A DNA stretch of 64,000 bases from assembly GCA_938074445.1 (NCBI GenBank), contig CALJEK010000025.1:22462-86461 (forward strand), given 5' to 3'. The notes under the pieces were generated by a model, which was given only the letters and a program-made list of their open reading frames with translations, was not told where the DNA came from and searched no databases. A program made the position numbers and the translations under genes. Positions 27,667 to 35,709 of the stretch are shown piece after piece (the first letter of the stretch is position 1; each line of letters opens with the position of its first letter). Source of the stretch: Candidatus Kryptoniota bacterium (lineage in GTDB: Bacteria > Bacteroidota > Ignavibacteria > Kryptoniales > Kryptoniaceae).

Positions 27667-29817
27667 ATGGAACCGATAAGGGTTGCTTTTTTGTGGCATC
27701 AGCACCAACCCTATTACAAAGAAAACGGCGAATATCTTTTGCCATGGGTTAGACTTCACGGTGTTAAAGATTATTGGGACATGGTAAGAATACTTGACGA
27801 CTACCCCAAAATAAAACAAACATTCAACCTCGCTCCTTCACTTATACTTCAAATTATGGATTATGTCGAGAACAAAGCAGAAGATAAAATCCTAAAACTC
27901 ACCAAAAAGAAAGTCGAAGAGCTCACCGAGGATGACAAATTCGAAATTCTAAAGAACTTTTTCATGGCGAATTTTGATAGGATGATAAAACCATACCCGA
28001 GGTATCTTGAGCTTTTTAACAAGCGCAGTGGTTTCTCATATACCGCTGAAAAATATGAAGAGATAAGCTCCAACTTTACAGAACAAGATTGGCTTGACCT
28101 TCAAGTTTGGTATAATCTCGTCTGGGTTGGTGAATACAGCAAATACGATGAACCGTTCAAAAAATTTTTCGAAAAAGGCAGAAATTTTACAGAAGAGGAA
28201 AAAGAAATCTTAATCAAAGGTCATTACGAAATTTTATCAAGGATAATTCCAAAACATATCGAAGCCCAAGAGCGAGGACAGATTGAAGTTAGCGTGAGCC
28301 CGTTTTATCACCCAATTTTACCACTGCTTTGCGATAGCTCTGTTGCTAAAATTTCATCACCAAACATAAAACTTCCAGCCAGAAAATTCACACACCCCGA
28401 AGATGCCGACGCCCAGATAAAAAAAGCTATTGAACTCTACACAGAAATCTTTGGAAAAAAGCCAAACGGAATGTGGCCAAGCGAAGGTTCTATAAGCGAG
28501 GAAGTTCTAAACCTTATGAGCGAAAATGAAATCAAATGGACAGCTTCAGATGAAGAAGTCCTGCTAAAATCACTTGCCTTTGAAAACGACGATATGAAAA
28601 ACATCAATCGCATCAAAATTTATAAACCATATAGATTTAAAACACCTTTCGGCGAGATTAAAATTGTTTTCAGAGACAGAATTCTATCAGACTTAATCGG
28701 CTTTGTATATTCAAGCTGGAGCCCGGACGATTCAGCGTATGATTTTGTGAATAGAATTCTAAAAATTCGGGATGAAATAATAAAAAATGAAGGTGAGGAA
28801 GCCCTGAAACACTCTCTTATAAGCGTAATTCTTGATGGGGAAAATTGTTGGGAATACTATCAAAGCGATGGCAAAGATTTCTTGAGAACACTCTACTGGA
28901 TTATCTCAAATGACGAGAGAATTGAAACAGTAAAATTAAACGACTTCCTTGAAAACACGAAAACAATTGACTTGAAAAAAATTCATCCCGGCTCATGGAT
29001 AAACGCAAACTTCAACATTTGGATAGGTCATGAAGAGGATAATAGAGCATGGGATCTATTAAAACAAACGCGCGATTTCCTCGTCCGCGAGAGCCTGAAA
29101 GGGAAACATAGCGAAGAAAAGATCAAAAGAGCATGGGAGGAAATTTACATAGCTGAGGGGAGTGATTGGTGTTGGTGGTTTGGTGATGAACATATCACAG
29201 CACAGGCTGATGAATTTGATTTGCTATTTAGAAAACATTTGATAAGGGTCTATGAGATTCTTGAAACAGAACCGCCGATCGAACTCCTACATCCAATTAA
29301 ACGCAAATTCGTTAAGTTCTTTATCGTTGAACCCAAAAAGTTTATCTATCCAGTAATCGATGGATCAAGGACGCGCAACTTCGAGTGGGAAGGGGCAGGT
29401 TATTACGATACCGCTCAAATAGGGACAGCCATGCATCAAGTATCAGCGATGGTAAAGAGAATTTACTTTGGCTTCAACGAAGAGAAATTTTTCATCAGAG
29501 TTGACACATCAAGAAATTTAACTGAGAAACACAGAATTGAAATTCACTTTATTGAACCATGCGAGATAAGAATTGAATTCAACCACGAGGGTTTCTCGGT
29601 AAGAAAAATCGGGAAGATAAAAAAACAGGAAATTTTTGAGATTAAATATGCTTTCGAGGAGATATTTGAATTTGCGATAAACAGAAAAACATTATGTGCA
29701 AGTGATGAAACCTTGAAGGTTAAGTTTCATATACATGTTTACGAAGACCATAAGGCGATCGAGAAATGGCCTAAAGATGAGTCCATTGTGGTAAACTTGA
29801 AAAACAAAGCCCAGTGA
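27667..29817 (+). CDS. Glycoside hydrolase family 57 protein
   Basis: A 716-residue enzyme beginning with the GH57 motif HQHQP (residues 11-15). The nucleophile region is WPSEGS (Glu273) and the acid/base region is ILDGENCWEYY (Asp390); both are intact. The catalytic (beta/alpha)7 barrel fills about residues 1-420, followed by helices and a C-terminal beta-sandwich-like part (from about 560). Members are amylases, amylopullulanases, branching enzymes or 4-alpha-glucanotransferases acting on alpha-glucans, mostly in thermophiles. There is no signal peptide, so it probably works on internal glycogen-like polymer. An AAAGGA site precedes the ATG. Its 3' end overlaps the SRP RNA gene on the other strand. 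Confidence 0.92.
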   Translation: MEPIRVAFLWHQHQPYYKENGEYLLPWVRLHGVKDYWDMVRILDDYPKIKQTFNLAPSLILQIMDYVENKAEDKILKLTKKKVEELTEDDKFEILKNFFMANFDRMIKPYPRYLELFNKRSGFSYTAEKYEEISSNFTEQDWLDLQVWYNLVWVGEYSKYDEPFKKFFEKGRNFTEEEKEILIKGHYEILSRIIPKHIEAQERGQIEVSVSPFYHPILPLLCDSSVAKISSPNIKLPARKFTHPEDADAQIKKAIELYTEIFGKKPNGMWPSEGSISEEVLNLMSENEIKWTASDEEVLLKSLAFENDDMKNINRIKIYKPYRFKTPFGEIKIVFRDRILSDLIGFVYSSWSPDDSAYDFVNRILKIRDEIIKNEGEEALKHSLISVILDGENCWEYYQSDGKDFLRTLYWIISNDERIETVKLNDFLENTKTIDLKKIHPGSWINANFNIWIGHEEDNRAWDLLKQTRDFLVRESLKGKHSEEKIKRAWEEIYIAEGSDWCWWFGDEHITAQADEFDLLFRKHLIRVYEILETEPPIELLHPIKRKFVKFFIVEPKKFIYPVIDGSRTRNFEWEGAGYYDTAQIGTAMHQVSAMVKRIYFGFNEEKFFIRVDTSRNLTEKHRIEIHFIEPCEIRIEFNHEGFSVRKIGKIKKQEIFEIKYAFEEIFEFAINRKTLCASDETLKVKFHIHVYEDHKAIEKWPKDESIVVNLKNKAQ

Positions 29818-29929
29818 TGGGCAGGCACCCCTGCGTCACACGAGATTTAATTGCCTACCGTTGCTCCCTTCCGGGCCTGGCGGGGTTCAGCAACATCTCG
29901 TTGCGCAGGACCTTGCCCAAACACTGGGC
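29809..29929 (-). ncRNA. ffs: Signal recognition particle RNA, small bacterial type
   Basis: On the minus strand the apical part of SRP RNA is clear: a hairpin closed by GTTGCT/AGCAAC containing CCAGGCCCGGAAGGGAGCA, with the GGAA tetraloop and the Ffh-binding internal loop. Longer pairings extend the rod: CGAGAT with ATCTCG, CTGCG with CGCAG, GGGCA with TGCCC, and outermost GCCCAGTG (29929-29922) with CACTGGGC (29816-29809). A T-rich run follows the 3' end. The core is 29819-29918; the outer helix sets the wider limits. Its 3' end overlaps the last codons and stop of the convergent GH57 gene. Confidence 0.93.
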
Positions 29930-29939
29930 AAAACTTTAG

Positions 29940-30025
29940 TGCCCGGGACCGGACTCGAACCGGTACGTCCCTTTCGGGACACAGGATTTTAAGTCCTGTG
30001 CGTCTACCATTTCCGCCACCCGGGC
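29940..30025 (-). tRNA. tRNA-Leu (anticodon TAA)
   Basis: An 86-nt class II tRNA on the minus strand: acceptor GCCCGGG/CCCGGGC, anticodon stem ACAGGA/TCCTGT around CTTAAAA (anticodon TAA), a variable arm GTCCC-GAAA-GGGAC, and T arm ACCGG-TTCGAGT-CCGGT. The discriminator is A and CCA is not encoded. It is just upstream of the SRP RNA and probably shares its transcript. Confidence 0.96.
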
Positions 30026-30072
30026 ACCAGTTTTCCAAAATTTAAAAAATACGATATCAAAAACAAAATTTC

Positions 30073-31089
30073 TTACTTCTTCCTGAACTGCAATTTCCAC
30101 GCCTCATAATTTCTTCTTATATCCTGCAAAACCTCAATATCAATCATATCATCGTCCCTTATCCTCACATCGTAATTCTCCCAACCCATAAAGTCTTGTA
30201 AAGATTTTTTCGTCTTCTCGTCAAAAATACCATTTACTGGACCATCATAAAAGCCCCGGTCTTTCATAATTTGTTGCAGTTCCTTGCATATCTTGTTGTC
30301 TATTTTAACAAGATTTTTCGGATCAGTTTTGAAAAAGTAAAGCTTATGAAGTTGATAAAGCCTTTGAAGTTCCTCTAATGGCTTCGGGTGGTCGTAAACG
30401 CTTATGTCGATATAATTGTCCATTGTGCTGTCATATCCAGCTCCTTTTTTAACAACGAGAAGGGCAGCGGATTGCTCCCCACGCTTGTCTCCACCCGCCT
30501 TTCCACCAGCGACAAGTGCTGCAACAAGTTTATCCGCGAGAGTTCCCTTGGTTTCCTCAAATGTCCTCGCCATAGATTCAACAGTCCTCTGATCAACAAG
30601 TATGTTCCCTTGCACAGCATAGTATTTACCAACTATAATCTGCCCCTTGCCACCATATTTTTTCTCATTTCCATATCCAACAATTCCCCCTGCCCAATCA
30701 AAACACTCACTCCCAGTCCAACTTGCAGCGTTACCTTTAAAATCCACAATCCCAACCTGCCTCATCTCTCTTTTGGGGTCATTTTGCAAAAGAATTTGAA
30801 GTGCCTGCTCAGCTGTTGCACCATTTTCAAGAAGTGCAAGCCCAACTGGACCATACCCAACATTTGCGAAACTTTGCGTGGCTATCGCCCCAACATTCGC
30901 CTTCGCCCACGGAACAATTGGTCTGACATTTGGAAATTTTGATTGAACAGCTACACCTGCCTCATTTGCTTCGGGATCAAACGCAACAATTGAAAATGTC
31001 GCGCTTATCTTTGGTCCGATAAATTCAGCCGAAAAATTAACAAACAACAAAACAAAAAATGAGACCACAAAAATTAAAACTAACCTCAT
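30073..31089 (-). CDS. DUF1028 domain protein fused to a peptidoglycan-binding domain
   Basis: A 338-residue exported protein. The start is the ATG at 31089: it has GGGAGG at good spacing and gives a clean signal peptide (LVLIFVVSFFVLLFVNF), whereas the upstream GTG at 31116 does not. Residues about 25-220 are a DUF1028 domain: TFSIVAFDPEANEAGVAVQSKFP, then GAIATQSFANVGYG, and QGNILV, typical of this Ntn-hydrolase-like family. Residues about 256-338 resemble a PG_binding_1 domain (LQQIMKDRGFYDGPVNGIFDEKT). DUF1028 has no assigned reaction that I know of. The fusion suggests attachment to peptidoglycan in the periplasm. It is last in the microcompartment-YbbR-M14 gene string. Confidence 0.85.
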   Translation of the reverse strand: MRLVLIFVVSFFVLLFVNFSAEFIGPKISATFSIVAFDPEANEAGVAVQSKFPNVRPIVPWAKANVGAIATQSFANVGYGPVGLALLENGATAEQALQILLQNDPKREMRQVGIVDFKGNAASWTGSECFDWAGGIVGYGNEKKYGGKGQIIVGKYYAVQGNILVDQRTVESMARTFEETKGTLADKLVAALVAGGKAGGDKRGEQSAALLVVKKGAGYDSTMDNYIDISVYDHPKPLEELQRLYQLHKLYFFKTDPKNLVKIDNKICKELQQIMKDRGFYDGPVNGIFDEKTKKSLQDFMGWENYDVRIRDDDMIDIEVLQDIRRNYEAWKLQFRKK

Positions 31090-31112
31090 CTTGACAACCT
31101 CCCTTTTGTTTA

Positions 31113-32693
31113 TCACTTTATAATTTTGAAAACAGGAAAAACCGCCCTTCCATTTTTGCTTATCTCACGAATTAAAAAATCATCAAAAAAATTCCAGTTA
31201 ACAAGTCCATCGTCACTTTCGGGCTCAAGAAGGTAAAAAATTAAATTTAACTTTTCCTGCCTCGTTGAAACATAATAATAAGAATTGTCAATCTTAATCT
31301 CCCTGACCTCATAATGTCCAAACAACTTCGTTTCGTTATGCCCTTGAAACTTCTGCGCGGAGCGCTTTAAACTATCAACCACAAAAACCTCAACTGCTCC
31401 CTTAAAATTTTCATTCCTACGCTCAACTTTTATTCCATGCTCAATCAACTTTTTCACAACATTTTCAAACTCATCGCTGAAAACATACGCAAATGGAACT
31501 TTTCTTTTCTCAGAGATTCTAAACTCTCCAAAATTTTTTGTTTCGAAAACCTCAAGCCTATCGCTTACCTTCCTCCTCTTCTCGCCAGTCGATGGATCAA
31601 CGTATTCAATCACTCTGTAACCATAAATTTTTTCAATGCCATCAAATTCCTTTATCTGAAACTTTATCCCCAATGAATCAACATCACCTGAAAGTGCAAT
31701 ACGATCAGCCTCATTAATTAAATCAAGCATTTCATCTCGATTAGCCACAACAAATTTTAAAATTTCTTCAATAAATTTTTCAGTTGCATCGATTCTTGTT
31801 TTAAAATCCGCGTAAACATATGCCTCACTTAAAATTGCAAAACGATTTATCAAACCAATATAATTTGTCCCAAATCTCGGTCTATGATCAAAAGTTATCC
31901 ATCCCTTTGACGGGTCGAGCGGGTCGATAAAGTTCCCATAATAATAAGTCCTATAGCCATACTTTTCCCACATATTTTTAGTCACTTCTACCAATAATCT
32001 ATTCCTTGAAAAATCTGCTATCTTTAAATTCCCATTTGGATTTAAACCAATCGCATAAGTTAAAACATATCCATGATACGAACCATTCGTAGTATGGCAA
32101 TCGATCACTAAATGTGGTTTCCATTTATTGATTACATTTTCAACGAGCGATTTTATCTCTGGGGTTTCAAGTTTTGTGAAATCCCGATTTAAATCAAGCC
32201 CTTGCGAATTTTCTCGCACCCCGACGCCACCTTCCGGACCATTTTGATGAGGTCTGTTTTCTTTACTTATCTTCTCATTTCCATCGGCATTCAAAATTGG
32301 AACAGCGAGAACTACAATTTTATCAAGCATCTTTTTAAACTCATCATCACTGTGAAACCTCCTTAACAGATGTAAAATTGCCTCCTTCCCTTCAACTTCA
32401 CCCCCATGTATGTTTCCAATTATCAAAACCAAAAACTTCCCCTCAATACCTTTATCATTGGGTGTCAAAATTTTTGGATTTGAAAGGATCACCAAAGGTA
32501 GCTCCTTGCCCTCATAACTTCTGCCAAAAATATTTAAAGTCGCAATTGAACTTGACTTCGTGATTTGCTCTATGAAGTTAATGACATCAAAATAAGTTGA
32601 CGTTTCCCTATAATCGCTTATCTCGGCTCGAGATTTAGGGAATCCTTCGGGATTTAAAATCAAAATCAAAGATAAAATTAACTGCAGCAACAT
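31113..32693 (-). CDS. M14-family zinc carboxypeptidase
   Basis: A 526-residue protein with an N-terminal signal-like segment (LLQLILSLILILN). Zinc ligands are His96 and Glu99 in NIHGGEVEGKE and His200 in VIDCHTTNGSYHGY; LDLNRDF is the substrate-binding Asn-Arg element, and SEAYVYADF probably carries the catalytic Glu. This is the M14 carboxypeptidase fold, which removes C-terminal residues from peptides and in some members trims peptidoglycan peptides or polyglutamate. The last 200 residues form a beta-rich accessory part I cannot name. It lies 4 bp after the YbbR gene and is followed by a DUF1028-peptidoglycan-binding protein, which makes a cell-envelope role plausible. Confidence 0.9.
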   Translation of the reverse strand: MLLQLILSLILILNPEGFPKSRAEISDYRETSTYFDVINFIEQITKSSSIATLNIFGRSYEGKELPLVILSNPKILTPNDKGIEGKFLVLIIGNIHGGEVEGKEAILHLLRRFHSDDEFKKMLDKIVVLAVPILNADGNEKISKENRPHQNGPEGGVGVRENSQGLDLNRDFTKLETPEIKSLVENVINKWKPHLVIDCHTTNGSYHGYVLTYAIGLNPNGNLKIADFSRNRLLVEVTKNMWEKYGYRTYYYGNFIDPLDPSKGWITFDHRPRFGTNYIGLINRFAILSEAYVYADFKTRIDATEKFIEEILKFVVANRDEMLDLINEADRIALSGDVDSLGIKFQIKEFDGIEKIYGYRVIEYVDPSTGEKRRKVSDRLEVFETKNFGEFRISEKRKVPFAYVFSDEFENVVKKLIEHGIKVERRNENFKGAVEVFVVDSLKRSAQKFQGHNETKLFGHYEVREIKIDNSYYYVSTRQEKLNLIFYLLEPESDDGLVNWNFFDDFLIREISKNGRAVFPVFKIIK

Positions 32694-32697
32694 ATCT

Positions 32698-33615
32698 TTA
32701 CTTTTGTCTTAGTATATATTCAAGTCCTTCTGGACTAACGCTTACAAGCTCGAGATATTCCGGCAAAATTATCTGCGGTCTCACAAGACCTGTTTTATCG
32801 TTAACCACGTCTCGATAACTTATCAAAGCCTTTATCGTCGTGTCCACATTCGTTTCCGCCGAAACAAGCCTTGATAAAGTTCCTCTCACAACAACTCTGA
32901 TATCCGGCGGGAAAAGTATAACTTCTTTATCTGCTGGAACTTCTGTCACCTCCACAGGGATAGTAAACTCGCGCTCTGCAACTTGTTCGACCAAAAATTT
33001 TACTCGAACAAAATCCTGACTTAACTCGATCAACTTATCATTCGGCTTCAAAAGTTCAACATTTGTCTCAATCTCTTGCCCTAACTTTTCAATTAAAAGT
33101 TTCTTAGTAGATATACTTTCAATCCTTGACACTATGGATTCAGCTCCCGAAATCACAACGCTATCGGGAAAAATCCGCGGTGGATATGCAAAGTCACCAT
33201 TACTACTTTTCGTCTCATACGAAAATACAACTGGAACCTTTTTTTCAACCCTACGATCAAACTCAAGTTTCAAAGATTCTGGTTCAACTTGAATTAAATA
33301 AACATTTTGAGGAAGTGAGATATGAACTCGGCGATCATTTAACAGGTTGATGTGCAATCTCGATTGAACATTGGAAAGATCAATTGTCATATGCGGTCGA
33401 GAAAAAAAATAAAAGGGCAGGATTTTCCACCCCTGCCCCTTTACTTTTAAATCCACAAATTCGGGATAATCAACCTTAATGGCTTTTTCAGGATGGAGAT
33501 TTTTTATTACTATCCTCGCTTTAAAATTCTCTTCGTATTCTCCATTAAGATTCACAGCAAACCAAAGGAAAAAAGCAAATAAAATTGAAAGAATAAATGA
33601 AACATAATTCTTCAT
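32698..33615 (-). CDS. YbbR-domain protein (CdaR-like)
   Basis: A 305-residue protein with one N-terminal membrane helix (about 5-22, ending FFLWFAVN) and about three YbbR repeats in the extracytoplasmic part (KVPVVFSYET, REFTIPVEVTEVP and similar strands). In Firmicutes the homologous CdaR binds and regulates the diadenylate cyclase CdaA. No cdaA-like gene is in this window, so regulation of c-di-AMP is not shown. It starts 6 bp past the stop of the second microcompartment shell gene, an unexpected partner. The length is shorter than four-repeat CdaR proteins. Confidence 0.85.
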   Translation of the reverse strand: MKNYVSFILSILFAFFLWFAVNLNGEYEENFKARIVIKNLHPEKAIKVDYPEFVDLKVKGQGWKILPFYFFSRPHMTIDLSNVQSRLHINLLNDRRVHISLPQNVYLIQVEPESLKLEFDRRVEKKVPVVFSYETKSSNGDFAYPPRIFPDSVVISGAESIVSRIESISTKKLLIEKLGQEIETNVELLKPNDKLIELSQDFVRVKFLVEQVAEREFTIPVEVTEVPADKEVILFPPDIRVVVRGTLSRLVSAETNVDTTIKALISYRDVVNDKTGLVRPQIILPEYLELVSVSPEGLEYILRQK

Positions 33616-33621
33616 TTAGGC

Positions 33622-34113
33622 TCAGCCAAACTTCGCTTTTATAATTTTATCGATCAACTCTTCCTTTGCTGCCTTTGAAATCTCTCTCCCAGTAAGCCCG
33701 ATCTCCTTAATTTTCCTCGCAATAGAACGAAGTCTCATAACACTTAAACCCTCAAGATACGAACGAAGTTCATCTGGAGATTTTGCCTCGTGCAACTCAT
33801 CAGGATCAACTTGCGGCTTACCGGGCGGGACTTCGTATTTTTCTGGATAAATCAACATTTCAAGCTCGTCAATCGGTCTTGGTATCACATGAACTGATAC
33901 AAGTTCCCCAACTCTTTGAGCAGCTGCTGCGCCCGCATCAACAGCTGCTTTAACAGCCGCTACTTCCCCAATTACCTTAATTGTCACATAACCACCCCCG
34001 ATATATTCCTTCCCTACAAGTTTAACATTCGCAGCCTTGCAAGCTGCATCTGCTGCCTCAATCGCAGCTACAAGCCCCTTTGTTTCTATCATTCCAAGGG
34101 CATATTCAATCAT
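33622..34113 (-). CDS. Microcompartment shell protein (BMC-H) with C-terminal SAP/Rho_N-like extension
   Basis: A 163-residue protein. Residues 1 to about 88 are a single BMC domain ([29 protein letters not shown]), which forms hexamers tiling the facets of protein-shelled organelles; IGGG is the pore loop. After a proline-rich linker (89-105) come residues about 113-163, with [13 protein letters not shown] and [11 protein letters not shown], which I read as a helix-loop-helix of the SAP/Rho_N type that often binds nucleic acid. The extension is not part of ordinary shell proteins; EutK is a precedent for a shell protein with a nucleic-acid-binding-like tail. The BMC part is nearly identical to the preceding gene over its last third. 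Confidence 0.93.
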   Translation of the reverse strand: MIEYALGMIETKGLVAAIEAADAACKAANVKLVGKEYIGGGYVTIKVIGEVAAVKAAVDAGAAAAQRVGELVSVHVIPRPIDELEMLIYPEKYEVPPGKPQVDPDELHEAKSPDELRSYLEGLSVMRLRSIARKIKEIGLTGREISKAAKEELIDKIIKAKFG

Positions 34114-34144
34114 AATTTAAAACCCAAGTTAAGTTTTTTAAATT

Positions 34145-34438
34145 TTATTTTCCTTCGGGTCGCTTCGGTAGAATAAGCTCAACATCGGCATGGGGTCTTG
34201 GTATCACATGGACGGAGACAAGTTCCCCGACTCTTTGAGCAGCTGCTGCACCAGCATCAACAGCTGCCTTAACAGCGCCAACATCACCCCGAACCATCAC
34301 CGTCACATAACCACCACCTATAACCTCTTTACCAATGAGAGTAACTTTAGCAGCTTTACACATAGCATCAGCTGCTTCAATTGCCCCAACTAAACCCTTC
34401 GTTTCAATCATTCCAAGTGCATCAAGTGTTTCTGCCAT
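34145..34438 (-). CDS. Microcompartment shell protein (BMC-H, EutM/PduA-like)
   Basis: A 97-residue canonical hexameric shell protein: [18 protein letters not shown] at the N-terminus, [16 protein letters not shown] around the pore, and [18 protein letters not shown] at the C-terminus. It builds the facets of a bacterial microcompartment. AAGGTGA precedes the ATG by 8 bp, and a strong promoter lies just upstream. A near copy with a C-terminal extension follows after 31 bp. No signature enzyme, encapsulation-peptide protein or pentameric vertex gene is present in the window, so the enclosed pathway is unknown. Confidence 0.96.
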   Translation of the reverse strand: MAETLDALGMIETKGLVGAIEAADAMCKAAKVTLIGKEVIGGGYVTVMVRGDVGAVKAAVDAGAAAAQRVGELVSVHVIPRPHADVELILPKRPEGK

Positions 34439-34480
34439 TTGAAAATCACCTTATTTTGTTTTTGTTTAAGCATCTGAAAA

Positions 34481-34509
34481 AATATAATCACTTGTTTTAA
34501 AATTATCAA
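34481..34509 (-). promoter_or_regulatory. Promoter of the microcompartment operon
   Basis: Reading the minus strand, -35 TTGATA (34509-34504) and -10 TATATT (34486-34481) are separated by exactly 17 nt. Transcription should start near 34475, giving a short leader before the first shell gene at 34438. Confidence 0.75.
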
Positions 34510-34580
34510 GCAAGAATTCAAATTCATTCGCACACCCCCTATTGGAAAGTTAAAATCATCACAGCAATTTAAAAAATTTT

Positions 34581-34817
34581 CTAATCCTCAAATCCCCCGG
34601 CAAACCTTTTCTCTTCAAATTCACCGCCAAATTCATATGGTATCGCATACCCATACCAATCTAACTTCGACTTCTTTATAAGTGAGAGAACATGTTTTTT
34701 CACTCTCTTACGAACATCAATTATGCCTTCTGCTTTCTCAAAAGCGGTCGGCAAAGGTTCACCGGGAAAGAGAAATTTCAACATCGCAACGATCATTTTC
34801 TCATCCTGCCCAAGCAT
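34581..34817 (-). CDS. Small hypothetical protein
   Basis: An open frame of 78 residues that does not overlap any other likely gene. I recognise no family. It is charged, with basic residues in the middle (RKRVKKHVLSLIKKSK) and an acidic/aromatic end (GYAIPYEFGGEFEEKRF). An alternative ATG seven codons in, at 34796, has AGGA upstream and may be the true start. It lies between the microcompartment promoter and the divergent purC gene. Length and isolated position leave real doubt that it is coding. Confidence 0.5.
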   Translation of the reverse strand: MLGQDEKMIVAMLKFLFPGEPLPTAFEKAEGIIDVRKRVKKHVLSLIKKSKLDWYGYAIPYEFGGEFEEKRFAGGFED

Positions 34818-34906
34818 AACAAGCGCATTTTTCAGTTTTCCGCATCTAATTTACAAACAAAACTAAAATCAGGCAAATTTAAGATGAACATCATGTAACA
34901 ACGAAT

Positions 34907-34935
34907 TTGTTTTTTAACCTCGATTTTCTTATTAT
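34907..34935 (+). promoter_or_regulatory. Promoter of the purC operon
   Basis: -35 TTGTTT (34907-34912), 17-nt spacer, -10 TATTAT (34930-34935). The purC start codon follows 33 bp after the -10 box. Confidence 0.55.
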
Positions 34936-34968
34936 TATTTTTGATAAAATTTTGATGTCAAGAGCGAG

Positions 34969-35694
34969 ATGCTAAAGAAATGCAAAATTCAGACTTTCAC
35001 CCCTGAACTTGTTTTAGAAGGGAATAACAAAAAGTTTTACACCTCTGAAGAGGAAAATTGCTTAATAATGAAATTCAAAGACTCGATCGTCCTGAGAAAC
35101 GGAACCGTCTTTAAGATGAAAGGACACGGCGAACTGCGAAATAAAATCTCGACAATTTTATTCGAATATCTCAGAAATTTCAATATACTTACCCACTACA
35201 TAAAGCCCATTGACGAAACTTCAATGCTTGTGAGAAAACTTAACATGATTCCAATAAAAGTCGTTGTAAGAAACATAGCAGCTGGAAACTTTTGCGATAG
35301 ATTTGGGATCGAAAAAGGAACATTGCTCGATCAACCAGTCATCGAACTTTACTACAAAAATAACAGTTCGCAATATCCTTTCGTAAATGAGTATCATATT
35401 TACGCCCTACACATCTCAACGCCCGAGGAGATAGCAATGATAACACGAACTGCATCAAAGATAAATGCAATTTTAAGATCATTCTTTGAGCGAAGAAATT
35501 TAAAATTTGTCGACGCAAGATTTGAATTTGGAATACTTGGGGACGACATCGTGCTTGGAGATGAAATATCCCCAAGGACATGTAGGATTTGGGATGGGGA
35601 GACAAACGAACCTTTAGATTTTGAAAGGGTTCGTCTAAATATGGGTAATATTCGCGAAAGCTATACGGAAATTTTAAGGCGAATCTCAATTTAA
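34969..35694 (+). CDS. purC: Phosphoribosylaminoimidazole-succinocarboxamide synthase
   Basis: A 241-residue enzyme joining aspartate to CAIR in purine synthesis, using ATP. Recognisable family segments are KMKGHGELRNKIS (SAICAR synthetase signature region, usually K-x-x-x-NxIS), PIKVVVRNIAAGNFCDR, LDQPVIELYYKN and GDEISPRTCRIWD. The N-terminus is less typical than in E. coli PurC, where YEGKAK is expected; here LEGNNKKFY occupies that place. It starts a plus-strand string of purC, a decarboxylase, pssA and purS, with close spacing throughout. Confidence 0.92.
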   Translation: MLKKCKIQTFTPELVLEGNNKKFYTSEEENCLIMKFKDSIVLRNGTVFKMKGHGELRNKISTILFEYLRNFNILTHYIKPIDETSMLVRKLNMIPIKVVVRNIAAGNFCDRFGIEKGTLLDQPVIELYYKNNSSQYPFVNEYHIYALHISTPEEIAMITRTASKINAILRSFFERRNLKFVDARFEFGILGDDIVLGDEISPRTCRIWDGETNEPLDFERVRLNMGNIRESYTEILRRISI

Positions 35695-35709
35695 ACGGGA
35701 TAAGGAGAT

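Noticed and set aside
29847..30045. Open frames on both strands over this stretch
   Set aside because: They cover the SRP RNA and tRNA-Leu(TAA) genes, which fully explain the sequence.
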